This document shows positions 9,972-19,222 of a DNA stretch of 64,000 nucleotides, in pieces. The notes beneath the pieces are model-generated. The model had not been told where the DNA came from, did no database searches, and was given only the letters and a program-made list of their open reading frames with translations. The position numbers and the translations under genes are program-made. Each line of letters begins with the position of its first letter. The first letter of the stretch is position 1. This stretch comes from Burkholderia sp. WSM2230 (GTDB lineage: Bacteria > Pseudomonadota > Gammaproteobacteria > Burkholderiales > Burkholderiaceae): positions 62,001-126,000 of the forward strand of contig NZ_AXAJ01000002.1 of assembly GCF_000472445.1 (NCBI RefSeq), given 5' to 3'.

Positions 9972-10067
9972 ATTCTAAAGAGAATCTGAACTCGGTGGAT
10001 CATCTTAAGAAACTTAAAGTTTCGCAATTACTCACGCCGAAAACCGAAAAAATCGGTCGAAAGTGAG
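9972..10067. promoter_or_regulatory. Cluster of dyad symmetries between pagL and rpoH
   Basis: Three perfect inverted repeats lie upstream of pagL: ATTCT-N4-AGAAT at 9972-9985, the 15-bp palindrome GAAACTTAAAGTTTC at 10009-10023, and ACCGA-N5-TCGGT at 10043-10057 nested between CTCAC (10031-10035) and GTGAG (10063-10067). This AT-rich patch contrasts with the GC-rich surroundings. They may be operators for pagL; none matches a named consensus that I can defend. Confidence 0.45.
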
Positions 10068-10165
10068 AATGAAGGCGCGTTGTCAGGTAATTTGTACGGC
10101 CTCCGCAAGCTTGGCCCGAAGCGCGTATGATGGCTATTGAAAAATGATGTTCGATAGGAATTTAT

Positions 10166-10193
10166 GGAACTTCGATGCCCCTACCGCCTCTAA
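10166..10193 (+). promoter_or_regulatory. Sigma-E (RpoE)-type promoter of rpoH
   Basis: GGAACTT (10166-10172), 16 bases, then TCTAA (10189-10193) matches the extracytoplasmic sigma-E consensus GGAACTT-N15/16-TCTRA at every specified position. The predicted transcription start is about 10198-10201, at the left edge of the CIRCE element, about 85 bases before the rpoH start codon. Confidence 0.8.
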
Positions 10194-10196
10194 GTA

Positions 10197-10223
10197 TTAG
10201 CACTCGGAAAACGAGAGTGCTAA
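10197..10223 (+). promoter_or_regulatory. CIRCE operator (HrcA-binding site)
   Basis: TTAGCACTC, nine bases, then GAGTGCTAA: a perfect match to the CIRCE consensus bound by the heat-shock repressor HrcA. It begins four bases after the sigma-E -10 box and overlaps the predicted start site, so bound HrcA should block rpoH transcription. No hrcA gene is in the window. Confidence 0.95.
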
Positions 10224-10284
10224 CATCCAACGCTGGAGTCGTTACCTGAACAAGCTTTTGCCTGATTCCAAAGGAGTTTTCCAC

Positions 10285-11220
<936 letters not shown>

Positions 11221-11308
11221 CGCTTGCCGGCGGCAAAACGGGGCGGCCGCAAGAGGATTCCGCGGTGTGCCCTGAAGAAGCGCCGTCAGTAGCAAAGCCC
11301 TGAGCAAA

Positions 11309-11340
11309 GCCCTGCCGTCTTGCGACGGCAGGGCTTTTTT
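11309..11340 (+). terminator. Rho-independent terminator after rpoH
   Basis: GCCCTGCCGTC pairs with GACGGCAGGGC across a TTGC loop (11-bp stem), followed by TTTTTT. It separates rpoH from the convergent nagE gene. Confidence 0.92.
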
Positions 11341-11435
11341 GTTTGCTGCGACTGGGCGGCGCTCAGACTTTACCGCACCCGGCACGCAGCGGCACAGCGC
11401 GATCACGCCAGCGCTCCGCCGCCACGTTCATGCGA

Positions 11436-13214
11436 TCAGGCGGGCAAAGGCGCCGCGCCGCCGCTCGTGGGCACGCGCGTTGCCAGCGTTTCGGCATAAC
11501 GCCGTGCGGCATCGCCGACAACGATATGGAACGTATCCGCCGACACCCACGCGGTGTCGAGCGCGGCGAGACGCTGGCGATCCACCGCCGACGGATCGCG
11601 CACGACAATACGCAAGCGCGTCGCCGCGACGGCGTCGAGCGACAACACATTGCCCGCGCCGCCGAACACCGCGAGCCAGCGCAACGGATCGGGGTCGAGC
11701 GGACCATTCGCCACGTTCGCCGCAACCGCCGGCGCGGCCGCGACCGCAGCGGGAGCCGCAGCAACGGCGGCGGGCTTTGCCGCGCCAGCGGCGCTGCCCT
11801 GCCCGATCGCCGTGCGGATTTCATCGGCGATGATGTCCGCTTCCGGTCCGATAATCACCTGCACGTTGGTCGCGCCGCGCTTGAGCACGCCGCGCGCGCC
11901 GATCGTCTTTAGCTCGTTCTCGGAGACCTTGTTCGAATCGACGACCGACAGACGCAGACGCGTCGTGCAAGCATCCACTACCGACAGGTTGGACGCGCCG
12001 CCCAGCGCCGCGATATAGCGCTGAGCGCGCGGCACGGCCGCCCCGGCGGCCGGCGAAACGAAGCCGCCCGCCGTGAACGATTCGACCTGCTCGTCGGCAG
12101 CCGCCGGCTCCCGGCCCGGCGTCGCCATGTTGAATTTGCGGATGAAGAAGCGGAACAGCCCGTAGTACACGACCGAATACGCGAGGCCAAGCGGAATCGC
12201 CAGCCAGCCCTTCGTCGACAGACCGTAGTTCAGCACGTAGTCGATTGCGCCCGCAGAGAACGTGAAGCCGAGGTGAACGCCGAGCGCCGAGCAGATTGCG
12301 AGCGAGAGGCCCGTCAACAGCGCGTGGATCACGTACAGCACCGGCGCGAGGAACATGAAGCTGAACTCGATCGGCTCGGTGACGCCCGTGAGGAACGACG
12401 TGAGCGCCATGGAAAACAGCAGGCCGCCGACCACGGCGCGACGCTCCTTCGGCGCTTCATGAAACATCGCGAGACAGGCGGCCGGCAAGCCGAACATCAT
12501 GACCGGGAAGAAGCCTGTCATGAAGGTTCCGGCAGTCGGGTCGCCAGCAAAGAAGCGATGCAGGTCGCCCGTCACCGCGGCGCCGCCCGGCGGCGTGAAG
12601 GTTCCGAACACGAACCACGTCAGCGAATTGAGGATGTGATGCAAACCCGTCACGAGCAGCAGCCGGTTCAGCACGCCGAACACGAACGCGCCGAGAGCGC
12701 CCGCCGTGGTCAGCCAGTGACCTGCCGTGTCGATCACCGCCTGTACCGGTTGCCACACGTAGCCGAACAGAATGCCGAGCGCGAGACAGACCACGCCCGT
12801 GACAATCGGCACGAAGCGCTTGCCTCCAAAGAACGCGAGGTAATCCGGCAGCTTGATGTCCTTGTAGCGGTTGTACAGCAAGCCCGCGACAACGCCCGCC
12901 ACGATCCCCGACAACACGCCCATGTTGAGCTTGTCGTTGATGTCCTTCATCACCGCGACTTCGATCAGATAACCGATCGCACCCGCGAGACCCGCGACGC
13001 CGTTGTTGTCCTTGGCAAAGCCGACCGCGACGCCGATTGCAAACAGCAGCGGCAGGTTGTCGAAGATCGCGCCGCCGGCGTCGGCGATCATCTTGATATT
13101 GAACACATCGGGCTGGCCGAGCCGCAGCAGCAGGCCGGCAACCGGCAGCACCGCGATAGGCAGCATCAGCGCGCGTCCTAGCCGCTGAATCTTCAGAAAC
13201 GGATTCCCATCCAT
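11436..13214 (-). CDS. nagE: PTS N-acetylglucosamine transporter EIICB with a second, degenerate EIIB domain
   Basis: Inner-membrane permease that imports and phosphorylates N-acetylglucosamine. Residues 1 to about 370 form the EIIC membrane domain (multiple hydrophobic segments; NSLTWFVFGTF, GVTEPIEFSFMFLAPVLY). A first EIIB domain follows with phospho-cysteine Cys416 in VVDACTTRLRL. An Ala/Pro linker leads to a second EIIB-like domain from about 500, where the matching stretch reads SLDAVAATRLRI and has no cysteine. There is no EIIA here; that domain sits in the fused EIIA-HPr-EI protein encoded 90 bases upstream. Last gene of the nag operon. Confidence 0.93.
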   Translation of the reverse strand: MDGNPFLKIQRLGRALMLPIAVLPVAGLLLRLGQPDVFNIKMIADAGGAIFDNLPLLFAIGVAVGFAKDNNGVAGLAGAIGYLIEVAVMKDINDKLNMGVLSGIVAGVVAGLLYNRYKDIKLPDYLAFFGGKRFVPIVTGVVCLALGILFGYVWQPVQAVIDTAGHWLTTAGALGAFVFGVLNRLLLVTGLHHILNSLTWFVFGTFTPPGGAAVTGDLHRFFAGDPTAGTFMTGFFPVMMFGLPAACLAMFHEAPKERRAVVGGLLFSMALTSFLTGVTEPIEFSFMFLAPVLYVIHALLTGLSLAICSALGVHLGFTFSAGAIDYVLNYGLSTKGWLAIPLGLAYSVVYYGLFRFFIRKFNMATPGREPAAADEQVESFTAGGFVSPAAGAAVPRAQRYIAALGGASNLSVVDACTTRLRLSVVDSNKVSENELKTIGARGVLKRGATNVQVIIGPEADIIADEIRTAIGQGSAAGAAKPAAVAAAPAAVAAAPAVAANVANGPLDPDPLRWLAVFGGAGNVLSLDAVAATRLRIVVRDPSAVDRQRLAALDTAWVSADTFHIVVGDAARRYAETLATRVPTSGGAAPLPA

Positions 13215-13304
13215 TGATTACCTCCAATCCTTGTCTCGTTGTCGACGGACGTCGTTAAGCGGACGTCGTTAAGTTATGTGGCCGGCTTGACCGGACCGCT
13301 GGAT

Positions 13305-15878
13305 TCAGTCCAACGGCCAGGTCTCCCGGCTGACTGCTCTTACCGCCTGTGCCGATTCCAGCGCCAGTGCGTCCTGGGCGCGTTGGCGGCACAGTTGATA
13401 ATCGAGGTTGCGCACGCGCGCCTTGATGCCCGGCACCGACACCGGATCAACCGAAAGCTCGGTTACGCCGAGGCCGACGAGAAGCGGCATCGCGAGCGGA
13501 TCGCCCGCCAGCGCACCGCACACGCCGACCCATTTGCCGTGCCGGTTCGCGCCTTGCACGGTCGTCGCGATGAGCCGCAGCACGGCCGGATGCAGACCGT
13601 CGGCCTGCGCGGCGAGATCCGCCTGGCAGCGGTCCATTGCGAGCGTGTATTGCGTGAGGTCATTCGTGCCGATGGACAGGAAGTCCGCGTGTTGCGCGAG
13701 CTGATCGGCAAGCAGCGCCGCCGACGGCACTTCGATCATCACGCCGACTTCGATCGGCTCGGCGCGCCCGAGCTCGCGAGCGAATTCGTCGATGCGCTTG
13801 CGGATGCGGATCAATTCGCCGACGTCGGTCACCATCGGCAGCAGAATGCGCACGGCGCCAAACGGTTTGACGGCAAGCAGACCGCGCAGCTGATCGTCGA
13901 GCAGATCGGGACGCACCTGCGCGAGACGAATGCCGCGCAAGCCGAGCGCGGGATTCGGCTCCGGCGGCAGCGTCAGGTAATCCACTTCCTTGTCAGCGCC
14001 GACGTCAAGCGTGCGGATGATCGCCGTGCGCCCGCTCAATGCGTCGACAATGCCCTGATAGCTCTGCCGATGTTCTTCCACCGAGGGCGCGGCGGCGCGG
14101 TGAATGAAGAGCAGCTCGGTGCGCAGCAGGCCAACGGAATCGGCGCCGTTTTCGACGGCGGTGTTGGCGTCGTCAAGCGTGGCGATGTTGGCGGCGACTT
14201 CAATCGCGCGGCCATCCGCCGTGACGGCCGCTTGCTGCGACATGCGGCGGTTCGCCTCGCGCACGCCGGCGAGGCGGCTGCGCTCCAGCCGCGCGCGCTC
14301 GACGTCGAGTTCGGTCGGCGCAAACTCCAGGCGGCCTGTGGTCGCGTTCACCACCACCTGCGTGCCTTCGGGAATCGCATGCAGCGCGTCGCCGACTGCC
14401 ACCAGCGCCGGAATGCCCGCCTGGCGCGCGAGGATCGCCGCGTGCGAAGTCGCGCCGCCGCGCGCCATGACGAGTGCGGTGACGCGCGAGCGGTCGAGCG
14501 TCGACAGATCGGAAGGCGTGAACTCGTCGGCGGCGAGCACCGTTTCGTCCGGCAGCATGCGTGCGGCGGCGTTGCTGTAGCCCAACGCGCGTAGCACGCG
14601 CTTTTCGATATCGCGCAGATCGGCGGCACGTTCGGCGAGCAAGGCGTCTTCCATATTGCTTAGGATGCCTGTCTGTGCACGGATTGCCTCGCGCCAGGCG
14701 AAGCCTGCGCTCTTGCCGAGGCTGATCAGGTCGCGCGCGGCATCGAGCAGCGTCGGATCTTCGAGCAACACGCGATGCACCGCGAAAATGCCCGCCTCGC
14801 CGACCGCGCCGCGCTGCGACGCATCGCGCACCGTGGTGCCGAGATCGGCGTCCACGCTGGCAATCGCCTTATCGAGCAGACGGCTTTCCGCCGCCGAGGT
14901 GCCGCTCGCCTGTTCAGGCGGATCGAGGTCCGCGTCGTCCCAGCGCACCAGTTTGCCGACCGCGACGCCGGGCGCCGCGCACACGCCCGCGAGCGTGTTC
15001 GGCGCGAGCGCTTCGCCGCCGGCGGCGGGCGTGGGAACGGCCGTTTGCGGCGCGGGCGAGCTTTGCCGCGCCGGCTTTTCTTCGACTTCGCCGAGCGCTT
15101 CGCGCGTCAGTTCTTGAGCGATCGCGTCGACCGCGGCTTTGGCTTGCGGACCGACGCCGAGTAACTCGACCGTCGCGCCCTGCCCCGCGCCGAGTCCAAG
15201 CAGACCCACCACACTTTCAATTGGCGCCTTGCGTCCTTCGTAACGAACTTCGACACGCGCGTCGAAAGCGCGCGCCGCTTCGCGAGCGCGCGCTGCCGGC
15301 CGCGCATGCAAGCCGCCTGCGTGAACCAGCGTGACCTGAGCGCGGGCTTCCTCAGTCATGCACGTCGCGCTTAACTCGCGCGACGCCGCGGCCGCCGCGC
15401 CGTCGCGGGCACGCAGCAGCAACAGCGGCGTTTCGCCCGCCTTCAGCATGCCGCCGTCGGCACGCTCGACGATTTCGAACGCGTCCGAGTTGGCAATCGC
15501 AATCACCGAAACGAGGCTCGGCGCATGTAGCGCGACCTGATCCTGATCGAACTCGATCAGCACGTCGCCGGCACGCACCTGCGCACCTTGCTCGACCATC
15601 GGCGCAAAACCCTTGCCGTTCAGCTCGACGGTATCGATACCGATGTGCAGCAGAATCTCCGCGCCTTCGGCGGTGGCGAGCGTCACCGCGTGGCCGGTGC
15701 GCGCGAGATGGGTGACAGTGGCGTCGCATGGCGCGACGAGCCGGCCCTCGAGCGGATCGACACCGATGCCGTCGCCGAACATGCCGCCCGAAAACACGGG
15801 ATCGGGCACGTTCGCGAGCGGGACGACCGGACCGGTCATCGGCGCGAGCAAAACAATATGGCCTTCAGAATGGCTCAT
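13305..15878 (-). CDS. Fused EIIA(Glc)-HPr-Enzyme I of the PTS
   Basis: An 857-residue multiphosphoryl transfer protein that carries phosphate from PEP to the sugar-specific EIIB of NagE. Domains in order: EIIA(Glc/Crr type) at 1-155 with active His78 in EILLHIGIDTVEL; HPr at about 180-265 with His191 in GGLHARPAA; Enzyme I at about 290-857 with His479 in ARGGATSHAAI and the PEP-binding VCGALAGDP region near the C-terminus. I start at 15878 (MSHSEGHIVLLAP) rather than the ATG at 15905. It lies between nagB-II and nagE, supplying a phosphorelay separate from the general ptsHI genes at 42-44 kb. Confidence 0.94.
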   Translation of the reverse strand: MSHSEGHIVLLAPMTGPVVPLANVPDPVFSGGMFGDGIGVDPLEGRLVAPCDATVTHLARTGHAVTLATAEGAEILLHIGIDTVELNGKGFAPMVEQGAQVRAGDVLIEFDQDQVALHAPSLVSVIAIANSDAFEIVERADGGMLKAGETPLLLLRARDGAAAAASRELSATCMTEEARAQVTLVHAGGLHARPAARAREAARAFDARVEVRYEGRKAPIESVVGLLGLGAGQGATVELLGVGPQAKAAVDAIAQELTREALGEVEEKPARQSSPAPQTAVPTPAAGGEALAPNTLAGVCAAPGVAVGKLVRWDDADLDPPEQASGTSAAESRLLDKAIASVDADLGTTVRDASQRGAVGEAGIFAVHRVLLEDPTLLDAARDLISLGKSAGFAWREAIRAQTGILSNMEDALLAERAADLRDIEKRVLRALGYSNAAARMLPDETVLAADEFTPSDLSTLDRSRVTALVMARGGATSHAAILARQAGIPALVAVGDALHAIPEGTQVVVNATTGRLEFAPTELDVERARLERSRLAGVREANRRMSQQAAVTADGRAIEVAANIATLDDANTAVENGADSVGLLRTELLFIHRAAAPSVEEHRQSYQGIVDALSGRTAIIRTLDVGADKEVDYLTLPPEPNPALGLRGIRLAQVRPDLLDDQLRGLLAVKPFGAVRILLPMVTDVGELIRIRKRIDEFARELGRAEPIEVGVMIEVPSAALLADQLAQHADFLSIGTNDLTQYTLAMDRCQADLAAQADGLHPAVLRLIATTVQGANRHGKWVGVCGALAGDPLAMPLLVGLGVTELSVDPVSVPGIKARVRNLDYQLCRQRAQDALALESAQAVRAVSRETWPLD

Positions 15879-15916
15879 TAAACGGGACTCCTCGACACGT
15901 CGCATCTGATTTCTCG

Positions 15917-16933
15917 TCAGTGAGTTTCGGTGACTTTGTTGAGATGGCGCGGCGCGTCGGGATTGCGCCCGCGCGCGGCTGCAAGGCCCGCGGCCATCAC
16001 ATAAAAGGACAGGATTGCGGCGATCGGATCGAGCGCAGCATGAGCGGTGGTGGCAAGCGGCAACGTGGCCTCGGCAACGTCCGACGGAGCCGCGAGCAGC
16101 ACGCGCGCACCGCGCGCCTGCATGTCGCGCGCGAGTTGCAAGAGGCCCGCCTGCTCCGGTCCGCGCGGCGCGAAGACCAGCAGCGGATAGTCGCGGTCGA
16201 TCAGTTCCATCGGACCATGACGCACTTCCGCGCTCGAGAACGCTTCGGCCTGAATGCCGGAGGTTTCCTTCAGCTTCAACGCGGCTTCCTGTGCTATTGC
16301 AAGACCGAGACCGCGTCCGATCACGATCATGCGTTCGATGCCGCGCAGTTCGTCAACCGCTTTCGACCAGTCGAGCTTGCCCGCTGCTTGCAGTGCGTCG
16401 GGCAACGTGTTCAACGCGCCCAGCAGCGCAGCGTCGCTCTGCCAATGCGCGACCAGTTGCGCCGAAATGGAGAGCATCGCGATATAGCTCTTGGTGGCCG
16501 CGACGCTCAACTCCGGACCGGCGGCGAGCGGCAGATGCCATTCGCACGCGTCGGCTAGCGGCGAAGCCGGTGCATTGACTGCCGCCACGGTCAGCGCGCC
16601 CGCTGCTCGCAGCGCCTGCATGGTCCCGACCAGATCGGGACTCTTACCCGATTGCGAGAACGCCAGCGCGAGCTGATCGCGCACCTGCAGCGGCGCCTGC
16701 TGCAACGTCGCCACCGACATCGGCAGCGAGGCGACGGGCACGCCGAGGCGGCTCATCGTCAGGGATGCGAAGTAACTCGCCGCGTGATCGGAACTGCCGC
16801 GCGCGACCGTCAGGGCGACGTGGCGCGGCTTCTCTGCGAGCCGGGCGGCCAGCGCCTCGACGCGCGAGGTGTCCGTGAGTTGCGCGGCGACCGTTTCAGC
16901 GGACGCCAGCGCCTCTTTAAGCATATTCGACAA
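15917..16933 (-). CDS. SIS-domain glucosamine-6-phosphate deaminase (NagB-II type)
   Basis: Converts glucosamine 6-phosphate to fructose 6-phosphate and ammonia. The 338 residues are two SIS (sugar isomerase) domains without the glutaminase domain of GlmS, the form called NagB-II or AgaS-like. Visible are TVARGSSDHAASYFASLTM, LALAFSQSGKSPDLVGTMQALRAAGA in its core SQSGKSPD, and the second-domain SSAEVRHGPMELID. The start overlaps the nagA stop by 17 bases, indicating translational coupling. The context (nagA before, GlcNAc PTS after) supports the deaminase call. Confidence 0.9.
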   Translation of the reverse strand: MSNMLKEALASAETVAAQLTDTSRVEALAARLAEKPRHVALTVARGSSDHAASYFASLTMSRLGVPVASLPMSVATLQQAPLQVRDQLALAFSQSGKSPDLVGTMQALRAAGALTVAAVNAPASPLADACEWHLPLAAGPELSVAATKSYIAMLSISAQLVAHWQSDAALLGALNTLPDALQAAGKLDWSKAVDELRGIERMIVIGRGLGLAIAQEAALKLKETSGIQAEAFSSAEVRHGPMELIDRDYPLLVFAPRGPEQAGLLQLARDMQARGARVLLAAPSDVAEATLPLATTAHAALDPIAAILSFYVMAAGLAAARGRNPDAPRHLNKVTETH

Positions 16934-18020
16934 TTGCTTCTCCTTCGACGTAAGTCGCGCTCAACGCCAGTTCACGATCGAACACGACGACGTCGGCCCA
17001 CGCGCCGCGCGCGATACGGCCGCGGTCTTCGATACCGAGGTAGTCGGCGGCGTAGCGCGACAAACGGTTGGATACATCGGCGATCGGCAGACCGATCGAC
17101 ACCAGATTGCGCAGCGCCTGATCCATCGTCAGGGTGCTGCCGGCGAGCGTGCCGTCGGCGAGACGCACGCCGCCGAGACACTTCGTCACGTGTTGGCTGC
17201 CGAGGCGGTATTCGCCGTCGGGCATGCCGGTCGCCGACGTGCTGTCCGTCACCACGTACAGGCGCGGAATCGCGCGCAAGGCGGCGCGGATCGCGCCCGG
17301 ATGGACGTGCAGCAGATCGGGAATGATTTCGGCGAACTCCGCGTGCGCGAGCGCCGCGCCCACGAGGCCGGGATTGCGGTGATGCAGCGGCGACATCGCG
17401 TTGAACAGATGCGTGAAGCCGCACGCGCCGTGCTTGAGCGCGGCGACGGCGTCGTCATAAGTGCCGAGCGAGTGGCCGAGTTGCACGCGCACGCCGCGCG
17501 CCGCCATCTCCGAAATGATGTCCATGTGGCCCGCGATCTCGGGCGCGAGCGTCACGACGCGAATCGGCGCGATGGACAGATACTTGAGCACTTCGTCCAT
17601 CACCGCCGACACGGCCGCGTCGGGCTGCGCGCCGAGCTTGCCGGGATTGATATACGGCCCTTCCAGATGCACGCCGAGCACGCGCGAGCAGCCCGGCGTG
17701 CGCACGCGCGCGACGTCGCCGAGACCGGCCACCACGCTCATCAGCTCGTCCCGCGGCGCGGTCATGGTGGTGGCGAGCAGGCTCGTCGTGCCGTAGCGCG
17801 CATGCGTGCGTGTGATGGTTTCGATGGCGTCGCCGGCTTCCATCACGTCGGCGCCGCCGCCACCGTGCACGTGCAGGTCGATGAAGCCCGGCAGGATGTA
17901 CGGCGCGTCGTTCGTCGCGGGATCGACGCGCTCGCCGGTGAGTGCCGTGATGCGGCCGTTTTCGAATTCGAGCGTGCCGTGAATCCACCCTTCGGTGGTG
18001 AGTATGTTTCCGGTCAGCAT
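16917..18020 (-). CDS. nagA: N-acetylglucosamine-6-phosphate deacetylase
   Basis: Amidohydrolase that removes acetate from GlcNAc-6-phosphate. The 367 residues have the metal-site LPGFIDLHVHGGGG, GVHLEGPYINPGKLGAQ, QLGHSLGTYDDA (in place of the more usual GHSxAT), THLFNAMSPLHHRNPG and VTDSTSATGMPDG. The ATG at 18020 gives the normal N-terminus; longer upstream frame positions are not family-like. First structural gene after nagR (104-base gap), overlapping nagB-II. Confidence 0.95.
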   Translation of the reverse strand: MLTGNILTTEGWIHGTLEFENGRITALTGERVDPATNDAPYILPGFIDLHVHGGGGADVMEAGDAIETITRTHARYGTTSLLATTMTAPRDELMSVVAGLGDVARVRTPGCSRVLGVHLEGPYINPGKLGAQPDAAVSAVMDEVLKYLSIAPIRVVTLAPEIAGHMDIISEMAARGVRVQLGHSLGTYDDAVAALKHGACGFTHLFNAMSPLHHRNPGLVGAALAHAEFAEIIPDLLHVHPGAIRAALRAIPRLYVVTDSTSATGMPDGEYRLGSQHVTKCLGGVRLADGTLAGSTLTMDQALRNLVSIGLPIADVSNRLSRYAADYLGIEDRGRIARGAWADVVVFDRELALSATYVEGEAIVEYA

Positions 18021-18124
18021 GAGTCTCTCTTGCAAGGCGTGATACAGGGCGAGGCTGAATTGCACCCGACGGCGCCGCGGGTCAGCACAACCCGCGCGGC
18101 TCGCGCGGCGCACCGCGGCGCGGC

Positions 18125-18859
18125 TTAAGTGCGCAACTCAGCGACGAAGTCGTAGTAGTCGTCGCGGCAATAGGTGTCCGTCAACTCGATCGCGCGCTGG
18201 TCGGCGCTATAACCGATACGAGTGATGACCAGCAACGCCGAGCGCGGTTCGATATCCATGAGTGAAGCGATCTCGCTCGACGCGTTGACCGCGCGAAAGT
18301 GCTGCAGCGCGCGCACGACGGCCGCGCCGCGTTGTTCCAGATAGCTGTAAAGCGAGACGCCGATGGCAAGCGGATCGGGAACGACGGCGACCGGCAGCGC
18401 CGAGTGTTCGACCGCCATCACGATGCCGTCCGCGCGACGCAGGCGCCGCAGGCTCGCCACCGAGGCGCCCGGCGACAAGCCGAGGTGCACCAGCTCGTCG
18501 CGATTGGCGGCGCGGATGTCGCGCTCGAGCCATACCGAGTCCGGCCGGAAGCCGCGCTGCTGCATTTTCTTGGTGAAGCCGGTGAGCCGCGACAGCGGAT
18601 CTTCAACGCGAGGCGTGATGAAGCTGCCAGCGCCCCGCGCGCGCCGGATCAGGCCTTGCTCGACCAGCAGCTCGATCGCCTTGCGTGCGGTGATGCGTGA
18701 TACGCCGATTGCGTCGGACAGCGTGCGCTCCGAAGGCAGCGCCTCACCCGCCGACCATACGCCGCAGTGGATTGCCGTCGCCAGATTGCGCGCAAGCTGC
18801 AGATACAGCGGCGTGACGTTGCGAGCGTCAGGCATGAGTGCGGACCAGCGAGTTTCCAT
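18125..18859 (-). CDS. nagR: GntR/HutC-family repressor of the nag operon
   Basis: A 244-residue transcription factor with an N-terminal winged helix (LYLQLARNLATAIHCG, LPSERTLSDAIGVSRITARKAIELL) and a C-terminal UTRA effector domain (LSRLTGFTKKMQQRGFRP, SVWLERDI, IELTDTYCRDDYYDF). UTRA regulators of this type (NagR/YvoA, DasR) sense glucosamine-6-P or GlcNAc-6-P. It is the first gene of the nag cluster. The ATG at 18859 fits the family; an in-frame ATG at 18922 lies within the probable operator. Inverted repeats about 70 bases upstream suggest autoregulation. Confidence 0.9.
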   Translation of the reverse strand: METRWSALMPDARNVTPLYLQLARNLATAIHCGVWSAGEALPSERTLSDAIGVSRITARKAIELLVEQGLIRRARGAGSFITPRVEDPLSRLTGFTKKMQQRGFRPDSVWLERDIRAANRDELVHLGLSPGASVASLRRLRRADGIVMAVEHSALPVAVVPDPLAIGVSLYSYLEQRGAAVVRALQHFRAVNASSEIASLMDIEPRSALLVITRIGYSADQRAIELTDTYCRDDYYDFVAELRT

Positions 18860-18912
18860 GGCGCTCCGGGCGGCTGTCGAGAATTCGGCCTGCAGAAAAG
18901 AGAGCCCATTAT

Positions 18913-18947
18913 ATAACCACAATAATACCAGTCAACAAACTGGTTAT
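18913..18947. promoter_or_regulatory. Candidate NagR operator upstream of nagR
   Basis: ACCAGT-N6-ACTGGT (18927-18944) is a perfect 6-bp inverted repeat. A wider pair ATAACCA (18913) and TGGTTAT (18941-18947) encloses it. The ACTGGT half-site resembles the ACTGGT/ACCASTT halves known for UTRA-type NagR/DasR regulators. Its place 55-90 bases before nagR fits operon control and autoregulation; binding is inferred. Confidence 0.6.
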
Positions 18948-19222
18948 ACGTTGGCTCGGCCTGCGGAAAGCCTTGTCGCACAAGCGTTTTGCTCGGATAA
19001 GGCGCTATTGTGTCGCCGGTTTGCGAGCCCAGGATTTACCCGTATTCGAGATAGGAAAGAAGTGTCTGTGGCCAATTGCGGACCAATTCCAGAGGTGTGA
19101 GGTCATGCTCGCTGCGGCCTCTTTGATACCCGTCAATCAAGCTCACGGGCACGCGCCTTTGTTTATAAGGACGCGTTCCAATATAGTGATACGCGAATGC
19201 ATAAAAAAACGGAGATCAGCAT

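Noticed and set aside
10126..10131. TATGAT upstream of rpoH as a sigma-70 -10 box
   Set aside because: The -35 region at the proper distance (CCGCAA) has no match, so it is weaker than the sigma-E element downstream; a vegetative promoter may exist but cannot be placed.
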